DNA of 5,924 nucleotides from an uncultured Ruminococcus sp. (lineage in GTDB: Bacteria > Bacillota > Clostridia > Oscillospirales > Ruminococcaceae): contig CAMWHN010000142.1 of assembly GCA_947174085.1 (NCBI GenBank), positions 1 through 5,924 on the forward strand. Direction: 5' to 3'. Below the pieces are notes generated by a model. The model was not told the origin of the DNA. It did not search any database and saw nothing but the letters and a program-made list of their open reading frames with translations. Position numbers and translations under genes: made by a program. Positions 5,625 to 5,924 of the stretch are shown one piece after another. Within the stretch, counting starts at the first letter, position 1. The number at the start of each line of letters is the position of its first letter.

Positions 5625-5924
5625 ATGAATCGCTGTAAAGCAAGTTTAGGTATTTTAATAGGCTTAATTTTATTATGTATTTTTTCTCTTGTCACGCTTA
5701 GAATCGAAGAAAAAAATTATCTTGCTATGATTGAGAAATTAGAAGAAAGTTTAGAAACAGGCACAACAGAACAGGCTTTATTAGCTTTTGATGAGTTGAA
5801 AAATTATTCAGAAAATTATGATAATATTATAGGTATATTTGTAGACGGTTCAGAACTGAATGAAATAAAATTAATTATTTCTGGTTTACAGCCCATGATT
5901 ATTAACAATCATGAAGATATATCT
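5625..5924 (+). CDS. DUF4363-like small membrane-anchored protein (3' partial)
   Basis: The first 100 codons are visible and the frame is open at the right edge. The N-terminus is MNRCKASL followed by one hydrophobic helix (about 8-25, LGILIGLILLCIFSLVTL). Behind it is a charged, probably helical region (EEKNYLAMIEKLEESLETG, then ALLAFDELKNYSENYDNI). This fits a protein with one membrane anchor and an outer helical domain, as in DUF4363 proteins, which commonly lie beside DUF421 genes in Firmicutes. The family call rests on layout and neighbour, with no sharp motif. It starts seven bases after the DUF421 stop; AGAAAGGA (5607-5614) at ten bases is its ribosome binding site. The close spacing implies an operon and perhaps a joint complex. 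Confidence 0.75.
   Translation, partial: MNRCKASLGILIGLILLCIFSLVTLRIEEKNYLAMIEKLEESLETGTTEQALLAFDELKNYSENYDNIIGIFVDGSELNEIKLIISGLQPMIINNHEDIS

Overview
The window is strongly AT-rich, with A/T-ending codons and purine-rich Shine-Dalgarno sites before each complete gene. It reads as a piece of a low-GC Gram-positive (Firmicutes/Clostridia) chromosome. A type I dockerin at the end of the first protein, BspA-type leucine-rich repeat (LRR) surface proteins, two lipoprotein signal peptides and a DUF421/DUF4363 gene pair together suggest an anaerobic gut or rumen bacterium of the Ruminococcus / Oscillospiraceae type. That taxonomic reading is inference. All genes are on the plus strand.

Left and centre (1-4806): three genes for exported proteins. 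The first, cut by the left edge, is a secreted protein of at least 944 residues. It is built from three consecutive BspA-like modules (12, 3 and 6 LRR units by my count) followed by a C-terminal dockerin. Fifteen bases after its stop codon, with the ribosome binding site touching the stop, comes a 215-residue lipoprotein of unknown family. After a 144-base gap comes a 387-residue lipoprotein that carries one complete BspA-like LRR module. The two lipoproteins share nearly the same signal peptide, ribosome-binding region and sequence just after the stop codon, although their mature parts are unrelated by eye. The first and third genes share the same LRR module. The cluster therefore looks like an assembly of duplicated parts. 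A likely reading is a surface adhesion or recognition locus: one protein attached through dockerin-cohesin pairing, two through membrane lipids. The ligand is unknown.

Middle boundary (4807-4948): a convincing rho-independent terminator closes the LRR cluster. It is followed immediately by a long inverted repeat and then a candidate sigma-A-type promoter for the next unit.

Right (4949-5924): a DUF421 (YetF-family) membrane protein and, seven bases after its stop, the first 100 codons of a DUF4363-like protein that runs off the right edge. This two-gene unit looks separate from the surface cluster.

I saw no tRNA, rRNA, CRISPR array, insertion sequence or recognisable riboswitch. Nothing here is clearly a new biological system. 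The most unusual points are the dockerin on a pure LRR protein, the 41-base perfect internal repeats, the cassette-like similarity of the lipoprotein genes, and the inverted repeat before the DUF421 gene.
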